Below, one piece after another: positions 1 to 10,671 of a stretch of 64,000 nt of DNA. Within the stretch, counting starts at the first letter, position 1, and each line of letters opens with the position of its first letter. This stretch comes from an uncultured Prevotella sp. (GTDB taxonomy: Bacteria > Bacteroidota > Bacteroidia > Bacteroidales > Bacteroidaceae). The DNA lies in NCBI GenBank assembly GCA_900314935.1, contig OMXE01000006.1, forward strand, positions 60,323 through 124,322. Direction: 5' to 3'. The position numbers and the translations under genes were made by a program. The notes under the pieces were generated by a model. That model saw only the letters and a program-made list of their open reading frames with translations, made no database searches and was not told the DNA's origin.

Positions 1-1957
<1,957 letters not shown>

Positions 1958-1966
1958 ATTACGTAT

Positions 1967-3151
1967 TTATTCTTTATCTGTTCTTTTGTCGCCAGGAAGG
2001 AAACTACTGAAGAGATCATTCATTCCTTTGGGGTCGAACATCGACCCTTTCTTCATATACTTCTCGAAAGCATCAAAGTCTTCCTGCTGTAAGGCGCAGT
2101 AGGCCAGCATGGCATATTCCTTTGACTGCATCGCTTCATCATCGGTTATCTTAATGGATTCGAGGAAACATTTCTTTGCCTCGTCCAAGCGGTCGGCCTG
2201 TAAGAAGATAAAGCCTTTGATGAACAGCACTTCATCCTTATAGTCGTTTTCTGAGATCTGTTCAACCTTTTCCAGATGCTTGAACGCTTCATCGAATCTG
2301 TCGAGCTCGCACAGGCAAAGGGCCTGATGAAACTCACTGCCCGAATCGAGAGGAAGCTGTTGACTATACCGTTCGAAATAGTGCAGCGCCTCTTCAATGT
2401 TACCAAGGGAGTAAAGCGCACTCGCCTTATTGTAAGTGGCCTCGCAGTCATCCGGGTTGATGGCCAAGGCATATTCGCTGCTGGTAATACTATCCTCTAT
2501 CTCCCCGTTCTTCAACTGTGCATAAGCCAAGAGGTTCCAGTAGGCAATGGCGTAAGGGTCGCGGTCAATCAGCTGGTTGATGATCTTCTTGGCCTCTTCC
2601 GCCTTTTCTGCTGATATCAGGAGGTTGGCCTTCAGTTCCAGAAACTCCTCCTCATCCCGGTCATCCACATAGTCGAGCCATTTCCAGGCCAGGTCGGGCA
2701 GACCGAGGTCGAGTAACAGCCATGCTGTGTCCATGGCATAATCCTCCATGTATTCCTCGTCCTTACGTTCCTGATACCAATCTTCCAAATATTGGTTGGC
2801 CTCCTCTTCCTTACCTTCGAAGATCATGATCTCCGCAATGATATGACTATACTCGGGATCCTCTTTGTCTTTGATCTGATCGGCCAGTTTCCAGGCTTCT
2901 TCCACCTGTCCTTGTGTCAGAACCATCCTGATTCTACCCGTCATCAACGACAAGGCGTCAGGGTAGAGCTTCATGGCCTTCTCGAAGATTTCCGAAGCCT
3001 TCTCCGTTTGTCCTATCTGATGGTAATACAAGATGATATCAGCATAGTCGTATGAGCTGGCAATGAACGGTACGCCGTCAGCTTCACACTGCTTGAATTC
3101 TTCCAGTATTTGCTTGAACGCTTTGGTGCTAAAATAGTTGTCGTACGTCAT
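1967..3151 (-). CDS. TPR-repeat protein
   Basis: 394 residues, acidic, no signal peptide, so probably cytoplasmic. At least six tetratricopeptide-like units are visible, for example IILYYHQIGQTEKASEIFEKA near residue 40, YAIAYWNLLAYAQLKNGEIE near 200 and CEATYNKASALYSLGNIEEA near 235. TPR arrays are protein-interaction scaffolds; no catalytic domain is seen. The start codon overlaps the glnS stop (ATGA), so translation is probably coupled to the tRNA synthetase. No partner can be named. Confidence 0.85.
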   Translation of the reverse strand: MTYDNYFSTKAFKQILEEFKQCEADGVPFIASSYDYADIILYYHQIGQTEKASEIFEKAMKLYPDALSLMTGRIRMVLTQGQVEEAWKLADQIKDKEDPEYSHIIAEIMIFEGKEEEANQYLEDWYQERKDEEYMEDYAMDTAWLLLDLGLPDLAWKWLDYVDDRDEEEFLELKANLLISAEKAEEAKKIINQLIDRDPYAIAYWNLLAYAQLKNGEIEDSITSSEYALAINPDDCEATYNKASALYSLGNIEEALHYFERYSQQLPLDSGSEFHQALCLCELDRFDEAFKHLEKVEQISENDYKDEVLFIKGFIFLQADRLDEAKKCFLESIKITDDEAMQSKEYAMLAYCALQQEDFDAFEKYMKKGSMFDPKGMNDLFSSFLPGDKRTDKE

Positions 3152-4953
3152 TTACCTTTTGCCCAAGTATCCTTTAATCCTACTGTTTTGTTGAACACCG
3201 GACAACCGTCGGTACTATCGGGGTCGGCCATGAAATAACCGATGCGCTGGAACTGCAGATACTGTCCCGGCTTCATGGTTGCGGCAAACGGTTCGATGTA
3301 GCAGTTGCTGATGACATGGAGTGAGTCGGGGTTGATGATCTGGCGCATGGCCGTAACAGCATCACACTGCTGCTGTTCACGGATAGCTGCCATCTCGTCG
3401 CGCGGATTCTCCACCTTCCACAAACGGTCGTAGAGGCGTACCTCAGCCTTGACGGCATGCAGACAGCTCACCCAGTGGAGGGTCTTACCCTTGATCTTAC
3501 GGTTAGAGCCGGGCATTCCGCTCTTCGACTCGGGATCGTAGGTACAGTAGATGGTGGTGACGTTACCCTCAGCATCAGTATCAAAAGGATGCTCCTCGTC
3601 GCACTTGATGATATAGGCGTTCTTTAAACGTACTTCCTTACCCGGTGCCAGACGCATGAACTTCTTCTCGGCTACAGCCTGGAAGTCATCACGCTCAATC
3701 CACAGCTCCCTGCTGAACTCAACGGTATGGGTACCGTCTTCCTCGCATTCGGGATTGTTCACGGCGGTGAGCTGCTCCACTTGACCCTCAGGATAGTTGG
3801 TAAGTACCACCTTCACAGGATCGAGGACGGCTGAAACACGGATGGCACGACTGTTCAGATCATCACGTACCGCACTCTCCAGCAACTGGATCTCGTTGAG
3901 GGCGTCGTAGGTGGTATAACCTATCTTATCGATGAACTTGATGATACTCTCGGGTGAGTAACCACGACGACGGAAACCGCAAACAGTCGGCATGCGGGGA
4001 TCGTCCCATCCATTCACGAGGTGCTCGTTCACGAGTGCCAGCAGGTTACGCTTCGACATCAGCGTGTAGCTGAGGTTCAGCTTGTTGAACTCTGTCTGGC
4101 GCGGGCCCTGATAAGAATCTAAATTATCTAGTTTTGCTAGTTTCCCTAGTTTTTCTAGTTTTTCAGGATCAATAGCAGCAAGCCACTCCTTCATCCATCC
4201 CACGAACAGATCATATAAGGGGCGGTGCTCCACAAATTCCAGTGTACAGAGTGAATGGGTAACCCCTTCAAGATAGTCGCACTGACCATGGGTGAAATCG
4301 TACATGGGGTAGGCGTTCCACTTGTTACCGGTCTTCACATGGGGGATGTTCAGCACACGGTAGATGAGCGGGTCGCGGAACAGCATATTGGGATGAGCCA
4401 TGTCGATCTTGGCACGCAGTACCAAGGTTCCGGGCTGGCACTCACCGCTGTTCATGTATTCAAACAGACGGAGATTCTCTTCCACAGGACGGTCACGGTA
4501 AGGACTGTTCGTGCCGGGTGAGGTGGTGGTTCCCTTTTGCTGGGCAATCACTTCTGCGCTCTGCTCATCCACGTATGCCCTTCCTTGCTTGATGAGCCAT
4601 ACGGCAAAGTCCCAGAGTTCCTGGAAATAGTCGCTGGCATAATACACATTCGCCCACTTGAACCCCATCCACTGGATGTCTCGCTCAATACTCTCAATAT
4701 ACTCGGTGTCCTCCTTCTGGGGATTGGTATCGTCGAAACGCAGGTTACAGATACCGCCGTACTGCTTGGCAATGCCGAAGTCGAGGGCAATAGCCTTGGC
4801 ATGACCGATGTGCAGATAACCGTTGGGCTCCGGCGGGAAACGTGTCTGAATCCTCTTTCCGTTCTTGCCTTCTGCCAAGTCATCTACCACTATCTGTTCC
4901 ACGAAGTTCAGACTCTTCCTGACCTCGTTATTATTCTCTTTGATCTCTGTCAT
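3148..4953 (-). CDS. glnS: Glutaminyl-tRNA synthetase
   Basis: 601 residues. Class I synthetase signatures are present: PEPNGYLHIGHAKAI (HIGH motif) near residue 41 and YTLMSKRNLL (KMSKS-equivalent) near residue 298, followed by the two-part beta-barrel anticodon-binding region ending in FMADPDSTDGCPVFNKTVGLKD. It charges tRNA-Gln with glutamine in the cytoplasm. It is longer than the E. coli enzyme partly because of an insertion at about residues 255-283, between the LYDxF-like segment and PRQTEFNKLN. That insertion includes a run of three-residue units (EKL, EKL, GKL, AKL, DNL) encoded by 9-bp repeats. It is the first gene of the minus-strand operon, with a good promoter 26 bp upstream. Confidence 0.96.
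   Translation of the reverse strand: MTEIKENNNEVRKSLNFVEQIVVDDLAEGKNGKRIQTRFPPEPNGYLHIGHAKAIALDFGIAKQYGGICNLRFDDTNPQKEDTEYIESIERDIQWMGFKWANVYYASDYFQELWDFAVWLIKQGRAYVDEQSAEVIAQQKGTTTSPGTNSPYRDRPVEENLRLFEYMNSGECQPGTLVLRAKIDMAHPNMLFRDPLIYRVLNIPHVKTGNKWNAYPMYDFTHGQCDYLEGVTHSLCTLEFVEHRPLYDLFVGWMKEWLAAIDPEKLEKLGKLAKLDNLDSYQGPRQTEFNKLNLSYTLMSKRNLLALVNEHLVNGWDDPRMPTVCGFRRRGYSPESIIKFIDKIGYTTYDALNEIQLLESAVRDDLNSRAIRVSAVLDPVKVVLTNYPEGQVEQLTAVNNPECEEDGTHTVEFSRELWIERDDFQAVAEKKFMRLAPGKEVRLKNAYIIKCDEEHPFDTDAEGNVTTIYCTYDPESKSGMPGSNRKIKGKTLHWVSCLHAVKAEVRLYDRLWKVENPRDEMAAIREQQQCDAVTAMRQIINPDSLHVISNCYIEPFAATMKPGQYLQFQRIGYFMADPDSTDGCPVFNKTVGLKDTWAKGK
4119..4163. repeat. 9-bp tandem repeat inside glnS
   Basis: On the plus strand five consecutive 9-mers are seen: CTAAATTAT, CTAGTTTTG, CTAGTTTCC, CTAGTTTTT, CTAGTTTTT. 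Because the unit is a multiple of three the reading frame of glnS is kept, giving Lys-Leu-rich triplets at about residues 264-278. Confidence 0.9.
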
Positions 4954-4978
4954 ATACTTGATGGTGTTATTTTGCCCG

Positions 4979-4986
4979 CAAAGGTA
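4979..4986 (-). promoter_or_regulatory. -7 element of the glnS operon
   Basis: Reads TACCTTTG on the minus strand, the Bacteroidetes -7 consensus TAnnTTTG, 25 bp upstream of the glnS ATG. Confidence 0.75.
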
Positions 4987-5152
4987 CGCATAAGTGAGCG
5001 AAAAACCAAAAGTTTTTGGATTTTTCCGAACGAGAGTACTTTCAGCGAAGCTAAAGGTACAACAAATCTACGAGAAAACGGACAAACCCCTGATGATTTT
5101 GCGAAATTTGCGTTAATCTTAAAAAAAATATGTTATGAAACATACTAAATAA

Positions 5153-5184
5153 TTTGTGGGGTAGGTAAAAATCCCGTACCTTTG
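5153..5184 (+). promoter_or_regulatory. Promoter of small RNA copy 1
   Basis: TTTG at 5153-5156 and TACCTTTG at 5177-5184 with a 20-bp spacer, the standard Bacteroidetes sigma-ABfr arrangement. No open reading frame follows; the conserved RNA begins 5-6 nt downstream. Confidence 0.8.
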
Positions 5185-5189
5185 TCGCC

Positions 5190-5282
5190 GTTATCCTGAA
5201 TACAATCTTTTTACCTTAAAAAAAGCTAATACCTATTTGAGATAGATGCCTGCCTCTGCGAAGAGCCAGGCATTCTTGTTTA
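5190..5282 (+). ncRNA. Putative small RNA, copy 1 (two-member family)
   Basis: A transcript of about 93 nt is predicted from GTTATCCTGAA just after the promoter to a strong intrinsic terminator: ATGCCTG-c-CTCT-GCGA-AGAG-c-CAGGCAT (5246-5273) followed by TCTTGTTTA. The first 50 nt or so match the minus-strand copy at 35855 almost base for base (GTTATCCTGAA, ACAATCTTTTTACCTTAAAAA, CTAATACCTATT, GAGAT). The terminator hairpins of the two copies are unrelated in sequence. Conservation of the 5' part with divergence of the hairpin is typical of a trans-acting sRNA seed region. It lies between the divergent glnS and bglX promoters. I do not recognise it as a named Rfam family. Confidence 0.65.
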
Positions 5283-5350
5283 TATCGGGTGTGAAATCCT
5301 AATATTTCTCAAAAGATGGCACAAAATATGGGATAATCATGTAGATTTAG

Positions 5351-5358
5351 TAATTTTG
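5351..5358 (+). promoter_or_regulatory. -7 element of the GH3 gene
   Basis: TAATTTTG matches TAnnTTTG, 29 bp before the ATG at 5388. No convincing TTTG at -33. Confidence 0.6.
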
Positions 5359-5387
5359 CAAAATATATCGAAATTAAAACATAACGT

Positions 5388-7880
5388 ATGAAAAGAACTT
5401 TTCTAACAATCATTATTACATGTGCCGTTACAGGGGTGTGGGCACAGTTGCGTAAACCTGCCATTCCTCGTGACGAAAAACTGGAGGCGAAAGTTGAGAA
5501 GACACTGTCTAAGATGTCGCTTGATGAGAAAATCGGACAGATGCTGGAACTGAATCTGGATGTCATGGGAAAGATGACCGTTGAAAATGCGAAGGTTGAC
5601 CGTGACAAGGTGCGTTCCGTGCTTCAGCAGTATGGCAGATCTACGAAGGATATCGAGGATTTGTTGAAGATGACCGATGAGCAGATCATTGAACGACTGG
5701 GCAGCTTCCCCGTGGATATCTACAAGGGGGAGACCAGACGGGTATGGAAACTCAACGAGAACATGCTCGACACACTCATCTCCAAATGGAAAGTGGGCTC
5801 CATCCTCAACGCGCCGGGAACACGTGCGCCAAGTGTAGAGCAATGGCAGCAGTGGATAGGAGTTATTCAGGAGAAATCAATGAAGTACCTAGGTATTCCC
5901 GATATCTACGGTCTTGACCATAACCACGGCGTGACCTATACACAGGGTGGAACGCTTTTCCCGCAGCCTATCAATATCGGCGCAACATTCAATACGGATC
6001 TGGCCAAGACTGGTGCTGAAATCACTGCTTATGAGAGTCGTGCAGGAAACTGTCCGTGGGTGTATAATCCCGTGGTCGACCTGAGTCGTGATCCGCGTTG
6101 GCCGCGTGTCTGGGAGAGCTTCGGTGAGGACGCTATTGTCAATGCACGGATGGTGGAAGCTGAAATCAAGGGTTATCAGGGCGATGATCCCAACCATATC
6201 GACAAGTATCATGTGGGAACCAGTACGAAGCATTATTTTGCCTACGGTGCTCCGTGGTCGGGCAAGGACCGTACACCTGCTTATCTCTCACCGCAGATGA
6301 TTCGTGAGAAATACTTCGAGCCGTTCAAGGCAGCAGCTCTTGCGGGAACTCTGACGATGATGGTGAACTCTGGTTCGGTGAACGGCGTACCCGTTCATGC
6401 CAGCTATGAGTATCTTACCAAGTGGTTGAAGGAGGACCTTCAGTGGGATGGTTTCCTCGTTACCGACTGGGCTGATATCAACAACTTGTTCTCACGTGAA
6501 CATGTGGCTAAGGATAAGAAGGATGCTATCCGTATGGCCATTAACGCGGGTATTGATATGTCGATGGACCCCTATAGTGTGGAGTTCTGTATTCTGTTGA
6601 AGGAACTGGTCAACGAGGGTAAGGTGCCGATGAGTCGTATTGATGATGCAGTGCGCCGTATTCTCCGAGCAAAGTATCGCTTGGGACTCTTTGAGAAACC
6701 AACTACTGGCGGTAAGGGGTATGAGAAGTTCGGTTCGCAGGAGCATGCCGACAAGGCCTTGCAGGCTGCAGAGGAATCGATGGTGCTGCTGAAGAACAAA
6801 GACAATATCCTGCCACTGAAAACTAATAGCCAACAGCCAACAGCCAAGATTCTCTTGACTGGTCCCAATGCCAACCAGATGCGCTGTCTGCACGGCGGTT
6901 GGAGCTATACTTGGCAGGGCTCAAAGGCTGAAGATCTCTCAGAGAAATACAATACGATCTACGAGGCGCTTTGTAACAAGTTCGGCAAGGAAAACATCAT
7001 CCTTGAACAGGGTGTAACCTACAATGAGAATGGCGCGTACTACGATGAGCTTGAACCGCAGATTGACAAGGCTGTGGCTGCAGCTGCTCAGGCAGATGTC
7101 ATCATTGCTGCTATAGGCGAGAACTCTTATACCGAGACGCCGGGTAACCTTTCCGACCTGTGGCTCTCTGAGAACCAGCGCAACCTGGTGAAAGAGCTGG
7201 CCAAGACGGGCAAACCCATCATCCTTGTACTTAACGAGGGACGTCCCCGACTACTCTCTGATATTGAGCCGTTGGCAGCAGCAGTAGTGGATATTTTTAT
7301 TCCTGGTAATTACGGTGGCGATGCTTTGGCTCATTTGTTAGTCGGTGATGCGAATTTCTCTGGAAAGATGCCATACACCTATCCTCGTGAAATCAACTCA
7401 CTGAACACCTACGATTATAAGGTGAGTGAGGAGGTGGGAACGATGGCTGGAGCCTATAACTACGATGCAAAAGTCTCCTTGATGTGGCCCTTCGGTTACG
7501 GTTTGAGTTATACAACTTTCGAGTATTCAAACCTGCGAGTTGACAAGAAGAATTTCACTGCCGATGATGTGCTTACCGTCTCTGTGGATGTAAAGAACGC
7601 AGGCAGTAGGGTAGGAAAGGAAGCTATACTGCTTTACACGAGCGATTTAATTGCTTCTATTGTTCCTGATAACAGGCGGTTACGCGATTTTACGAAAGTA
7701 GAACTGCAACCTGGTGAGACGAAAACAGTTACCTTTACGCTTCCTGCCAAGAGCATGGCATTCGTAGGAGCTGATGGTCGTTGGACCTTAGAAGAAGGTG
7801 ATTTCCTTCTGAAAGTCAGCGGGTTATCTATCCCCGTGATTTGTACCCAGACAAAGGTTTGGGACACCCCGAACATCTAA
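5388..7880 (+). CDS. GH3 beta-glucosidase, secreted
   Basis: 830 residues with a signal peptide (cleavage after VTGVWA, about residue 19). Glycoside hydrolase family 3 architecture: an N-terminal TIM-barrel with [11 protein letters not shown], the substrate-binding [12 protein letters not shown], and the nucleophile aspartate in GFLVTDWAD near residue 360. A C-terminal sandwich domain ([11 protein letters not shown]) and a fibronectin-III-like tail ([14 protein letters not shown], then [10 protein letters not shown]) follow. It should release glucose or another terminal beta-linked sugar from oligosaccharides in the periplasm. It is monocistronic: own promoter, and a long inverted repeat after the stop. 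It resembles BglX, but substrate specificity cannot be fixed from sequence. Confidence 0.93.
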   Translation: MKRTFLTIIITCAVTGVWAQLRKPAIPRDEKLEAKVEKTLSKMSLDEKIGQMLELNLDVMGKMTVENAKVDRDKVRSVLQQYGRSTKDIEDLLKMTDEQIIERLGSFPVDIYKGETRRVWKLNENMLDTLISKWKVGSILNAPGTRAPSVEQWQQWIGVIQEKSMKYLGIPDIYGLDHNHGVTYTQGGTLFPQPINIGATFNTDLAKTGAEITAYESRAGNCPWVYNPVVDLSRDPRWPRVWESFGEDAIVNARMVEAEIKGYQGDDPNHIDKYHVGTSTKHYFAYGAPWSGKDRTPAYLSPQMIREKYFEPFKAAALAGTLTMMVNSGSVNGVPVHASYEYLTKWLKEDLQWDGFLVTDWADINNLFSREHVAKDKKDAIRMAINAGIDMSMDPYSVEFCILLKELVNEGKVPMSRIDDAVRRILRAKYRLGLFEKPTTGGKGYEKFGSQEHADKALQAAEESMVLLKNKDNILPLKTNSQQPTAKILLTGPNANQMRCLHGGWSYTWQGSKAEDLSEKYNTIYEALCNKFGKENIILEQGVTYNENGAYYDELEPQIDKAVAAAAQADVIIAAIGENSYTETPGNLSDLWLSENQRNLVKELAKTGKPIILVLNEGRPRLLSDIEPLAAAVVDIFIPGNYGGDALAHLLVGDANFSGKMPYTYPREINSLNTYDYKVSEEVGTMAGAYNYDAKVSLMWPFGYGLSYTTFEYSNLRVDKKNFTADDVLTVSVDVKNAGSRVGKEAILLYTSDLIASIVPDNRRLRDFTKVELQPGETKTVTFTLPAKSMAFVGADGRWTLEEGDFLLKVSGLSIPVICTQTKVWDTPNI

Positions 7881-7893
7881 CTTCTTTTCAAAC

Positions 7894-7989
7894 CGCCTCG
7901 GTGAAGGTCGCTTCATTCGGCCCCATCCATACTACCTTCTCTCTCTAGAGAGAAGTACGTATGGGGGCCTTGAAGCCTTCACCTCGGCG
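7894..7989. repeat. Long imperfect inverted repeat after the GH3 gene
   Basis: Arms of about 45 bp face each other: outer CGCCTCGGTGAAGG against CCTTCACCTCGGCG, middle CTTCATTCGGCCCCAT against ATGGGGGCCTTGAAG, and a self-complementary centre around TCTCTCTAGAGAGA. Transcribed, it would fold into one long hairpin; it may terminate the GH3 transcript or be a small non-autonomous palindromic element. There is no clear U-tract on either strand. Confidence 0.75.
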
Positions 7990-8009
7990 ACGATTTAGCG
8001 GAGGAATTG

Positions 8010-8097
8010 TTTGAGAATAGTTTGAGAATAGTTTAACGCAATCAAACTCCTTGAATTGTTGCGTCAAACTCGATGAATTGTTGCGTCAAACTTGTCA
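8010..8097. repeat. 11-bp phased repeat block
   Basis: Eight consecutive 11-mers: TTTGAGAATAG twice, TTTAACGCAAT, CAAACTCCTTG, AATTGTTGCGT, CAAACTCGATG, AATTGTTGCGT, CAAACTTGTCA. The last five form a 22-bp alternation. It ends about 50 bp before the -7 element of the next gene. Confidence 0.85.
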
Positions 8098-8146
8098 TTC
8101 TATAAAAATAGTTAGCTTGTTTCTTGCAATTCGTCATTTTATGTTG

Positions 8147-8154
8147 TACCTTTG
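8147..8154 (+). promoter_or_regulatory. -7 element of the adhesin-like gene
   Basis: TACCTTTG, 22 bp before the ATG at 8177. Its position shows that an in-frame start at 8051 lies upstream of the transcript and is not used. Confidence 0.75.
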
Positions 8155-8176
8155 CATGCAATTCTACGAAGGTGTT

Positions 8177-10540
8177 ATGAAAAGAATATTATTATCATTG
8201 TTTTTCTTGCTGACTTGGATGGGTTCAGCAATTTTGGCAGATACTCCTGTTACTAATGGACAAGGACAAACGCAGAAGTTGACTGTGTTCAGTTCTCCTG
8301 ATTGGAGTTCTTCCAAATATGTACCCGTTGTAGGATATGATGCAAATATGTATCAGAAGCACGAGATGATCTATCCTGCTGATTATCTCCAAGATATGGA
8401 AAATTGCAACATATCGCAGATGGACTTCTATACCAGCGACACAAAAGCCCAAAAAGTCTGGACAGCCACCTTTAAAGTCTATCTAAAGGAAGTTGCTCAA
8501 AGCTCTTTCCCTTCAGAAAACATAACATTCACCAACTTCACGGATGATGACCTTGTTTATACGGGGCAACTCGACGCTACGGGGGATATTATGTCTATCG
8601 TGTTCGACAAATCTTTCTTCTATCAGGGAGGTAATTTGCTTGTGGGTATCCATCTGACCCAACCAGGGAACTACACTACCGCATTTTTCTTGGGTAAGAA
8701 AATGAGTTATGCCAGCAACATATGGGGTAAAAAATCATCTTCCGGTTCCTTAGATCAAGTCGTGCTCCAAAATGTGGATCGTGATTTCTTGCCCAAGGTG
8801 ACGTTCTGCTATAGTCCAGCAGAACAACAAGTGCTTGTCGCTCCTTCTACCATCAGTGTCGACGATGTAGCTCTGGAAGGTGCCACGATCAAGTGGACAT
8901 CGACTGCCTCCGCATGGCAGATCTGCGTCAACGACGACGAAGAGCACCTGATTGAAACTACCGAAAAAAACTATACCTTCAGCGGTTGGGAGAGAGATAG
9001 TTACTACGAGGTGAAGGTGCGGGCTGTGAACGGTACTGATGTGAGCAAATGGAGCGAATCGGTCACCATCCGCACGCTGTATTGCTCGCCAGATAAGATG
9101 GTCACGATCAGCTATGAACTGCACGACAGCTTTGGTGACGGATGGGGGGCGAATGCCATCGTCGTCAAGGATGCGTTGACAAATGAGGAACTTGATCTGA
9201 AATGGACAATCGGAACCGGATACGACAATAGCGGCACGCTGCCTGTCTGTTTAGGGCGTAAAATCTACTTCGTATGGGAAGGCAGTGGATATGCCAATGA
9301 GTGTTCCTATGTAGTCCGCGATCCGTTTGGAGAGGTCATCTTCGAGGGGTCGAATAAATTGGAAAATCCCGTCTTCTATACAGCCAACCTGGACTGCCCG
9401 AGACCTATCGAGCTGAAGGCTTCTGACGTCACGGCGAATAGCGCGGCGATAGACTGGAACGAGAGAGGAGGCGCCACACAATGGCAGATCTGCATCAATC
9501 ACGATATGGAGAACCTGATTCTTGTCGACAACAATCCCTACATGCTGACGGACCTGGAGTTTGACACCCAGTACACGCTGATGGTGCGCTCCTACTATGA
9601 TGCGAACATCGTCAGCACGTGGTCCGAACCCATCACCTTCACCACGGCAGAGATTTGTCCTAAGCCGAAGAACCTGACGAGCGTACCGGAGGCGACTGAG
9701 GCCACGCTGAGTTGGGACGGAACGCTCGACAACTATGTGTTGCAATACAACGCAGGGTGGAAACTGGGAGAAGACATTAAAGTATATGGTGGGAAAAGAG
9801 TTTATTCCTTCGATTTGCAACGTTACAGCGGTAAGGGTTCCATCCTCATCCGCCACTATAACGCGACCGAAGACAGTTGGCTCCATCTTGATGATATCGT
9901 GCTGACCAACTCAGAAGGTACGACGGTCTTCTCAGAAGACTTTGAGAATTGTGAATGGGGAATGCCCGCGAAACTATCATCGATTGACCAGGATGGTGAT
10001 AGCTATGGATGGGAGATCCTAAGCAACAATTATGAGGATCACTGGGTGCAGTTCGAGGGCCATTCGGGCATCTCTTCAACCTGTTGGAAACATGGCGGAG
10101 TCACATTGACCCCAGACGATTGGCTGCTCATCTCCGATGTAGACCTCGGCGGAACCCTCAGCTTCATGGGTCATGCTCAGATAACGGATGATAGATTTGA
10201 TATTCTCGCCGTGTATGTGTTTGCAGATAAGTACATCATCGAGGAGCCCATCAGCGATGGTAGCACTTCCTTCGTGGCCAAGCGGTTGGTCAACAACGCA
10301 CCGTATCTCTGGCGGGTGAAGGGAGTCAGGGAGACGGATGAAAGCCGATGGGCCTCTTCTTCGTTCGTGACTCCGTATGATCCACATGCCATTGCGACAG
10401 GAGTCCAAATAATGGATAATGGACAATGGACAATGGATAATTACACTGACGAGTGGTACACCATCGAGGGGCAGAAGCTGAGCGGTAAGCCCACGAAGAA
10501 GGGAGTGTATATTTACAACGGCAAGGTCGTTGTAAATTAA
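8177..10540 (+). CDS. Secreted fibronectin-III / cleaved-adhesin-like protein
   Basis: 787 residues from the ATG at 8177, chosen because the promoter lies at 8147 and a signal peptide follows (MKRILLSLFFLLTWMGSAI). Three fibronectin-III-like units begin near residues 220, 410 and 490, each with W-Q-I-C-(V/I)-N or LSW cores. A segment with FSEDFENCEWGMP and DDWLLISDVDLGGTLSFMGHAQ near 580-680 resembles the choice-of-anchor/cleaved-adhesin domains of Bacteroidetes proteases and adhesins. The last 40 residues (WYTIEGQKLSGKPTKKGVYI) are of the type found at the ends of Prevotella secreted proteins and may be a sorting or processing tail. Just before that tail a 7-bp DNA repeat is translated in frame as MDNGQWTMDN. 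The ligand is unknown. Confidence 0.75.
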   Translation: MKRILLSLFFLLTWMGSAILADTPVTNGQGQTQKLTVFSSPDWSSSKYVPVVGYDANMYQKHEMIYPADYLQDMENCNISQMDFYTSDTKAQKVWTATFKVYLKEVAQSSFPSENITFTNFTDDDLVYTGQLDATGDIMSIVFDKSFFYQGGNLLVGIHLTQPGNYTTAFFLGKKMSYASNIWGKKSSSGSLDQVVLQNVDRDFLPKVTFCYSPAEQQVLVAPSTISVDDVALEGATIKWTSTASAWQICVNDDEEHLIETTEKNYTFSGWERDSYYEVKVRAVNGTDVSKWSESVTIRTLYCSPDKMVTISYELHDSFGDGWGANAIVVKDALTNEELDLKWTIGTGYDNSGTLPVCLGRKIYFVWEGSGYANECSYVVRDPFGEVIFEGSNKLENPVFYTANLDCPRPIELKASDVTANSAAIDWNERGGATQWQICINHDMENLILVDNNPYMLTDLEFDTQYTLMVRSYYDANIVSTWSEPITFTTAEICPKPKNLTSVPEATEATLSWDGTLDNYVLQYNAGWKLGEDIKVYGGKRVYSFDLQRYSGKGSILIRHYNATEDSWLHLDDIVLTNSEGTTVFSEDFENCEWGMPAKLSSIDQDGDSYGWEILSNNYEDHWVQFEGHSGISSTCWKHGGVTLTPDDWLLISDVDLGGTLSFMGHAQITDDRFDILAVYVFADKYIIEEPISDGSTSFVAKRLVNNAPYLWRVKGVRETDESRWASSSFVTPYDPHAIATGVQIMDNGQWTMDNYTDEWYTIEGQKLSGKPTKKGVYIYNGKVVVN
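10409..10443. repeat. 7-bp tandem repeat, in frame in the adhesin-like gene
   Basis: Units ATAATGG, ATAATGG, ACAATGG, ACAATGG, ATAATTA. It encodes a short Asp/Asn/Trp/Met-rich linker between the adhesin domain and the C-terminal tail. Confidence 0.9.
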
Positions 10541-10578
10541 TGGACAATTGATAATGGATAATTGACAATTGAATGATT
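10537..10578. repeat. 7-bp tandem repeat overlapping the stop codon
   Basis: Units TTAATGG, ACAATTG, ATAATGG, ATAATTG, ACAATTG, AATGATT, the same family as at 10409 and 19677. The first unit contains the TAA stop of the preceding gene. Confidence 0.9.
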
Positions 10579-10614
10579 TTCCGCGGAACCCGAAAGGGTT
10601 TCGCGGAAAATTTG
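10577..10614 (+). terminator. Hairpin terminator with GAAA tetraloop
   Basis: Stem TTTTCCGCG-g-AACCC, loop GAAA, GGGTT-t-CGCGGAAAA, then TTTG. Fourteen paired bases with one internal mismatch. It separates the adhesin-like gene from the promoter at 10615 and may work in both directions. Confidence 0.8.
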
Positions 10615-10622
10615 TATATTTG
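10615..10622 (+). promoter_or_regulatory. -7 element of the FAD oxidoreductase
   Basis: TATATTTG directly after the terminator, about 50 bp before the ATG at 10672. Confidence 0.7.
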
Positions 10623-10671
10623 CAAGCAGATTCTTTCCGATAAAGGGAAGAAAAGGTGAATTGATAGACAG

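Noticed and set aside
8051-8176. Upstream start for the adhesin-like gene
   Set aside because: It lies in the 11-bp repeat, before the promoter, and would bury the signal peptide.
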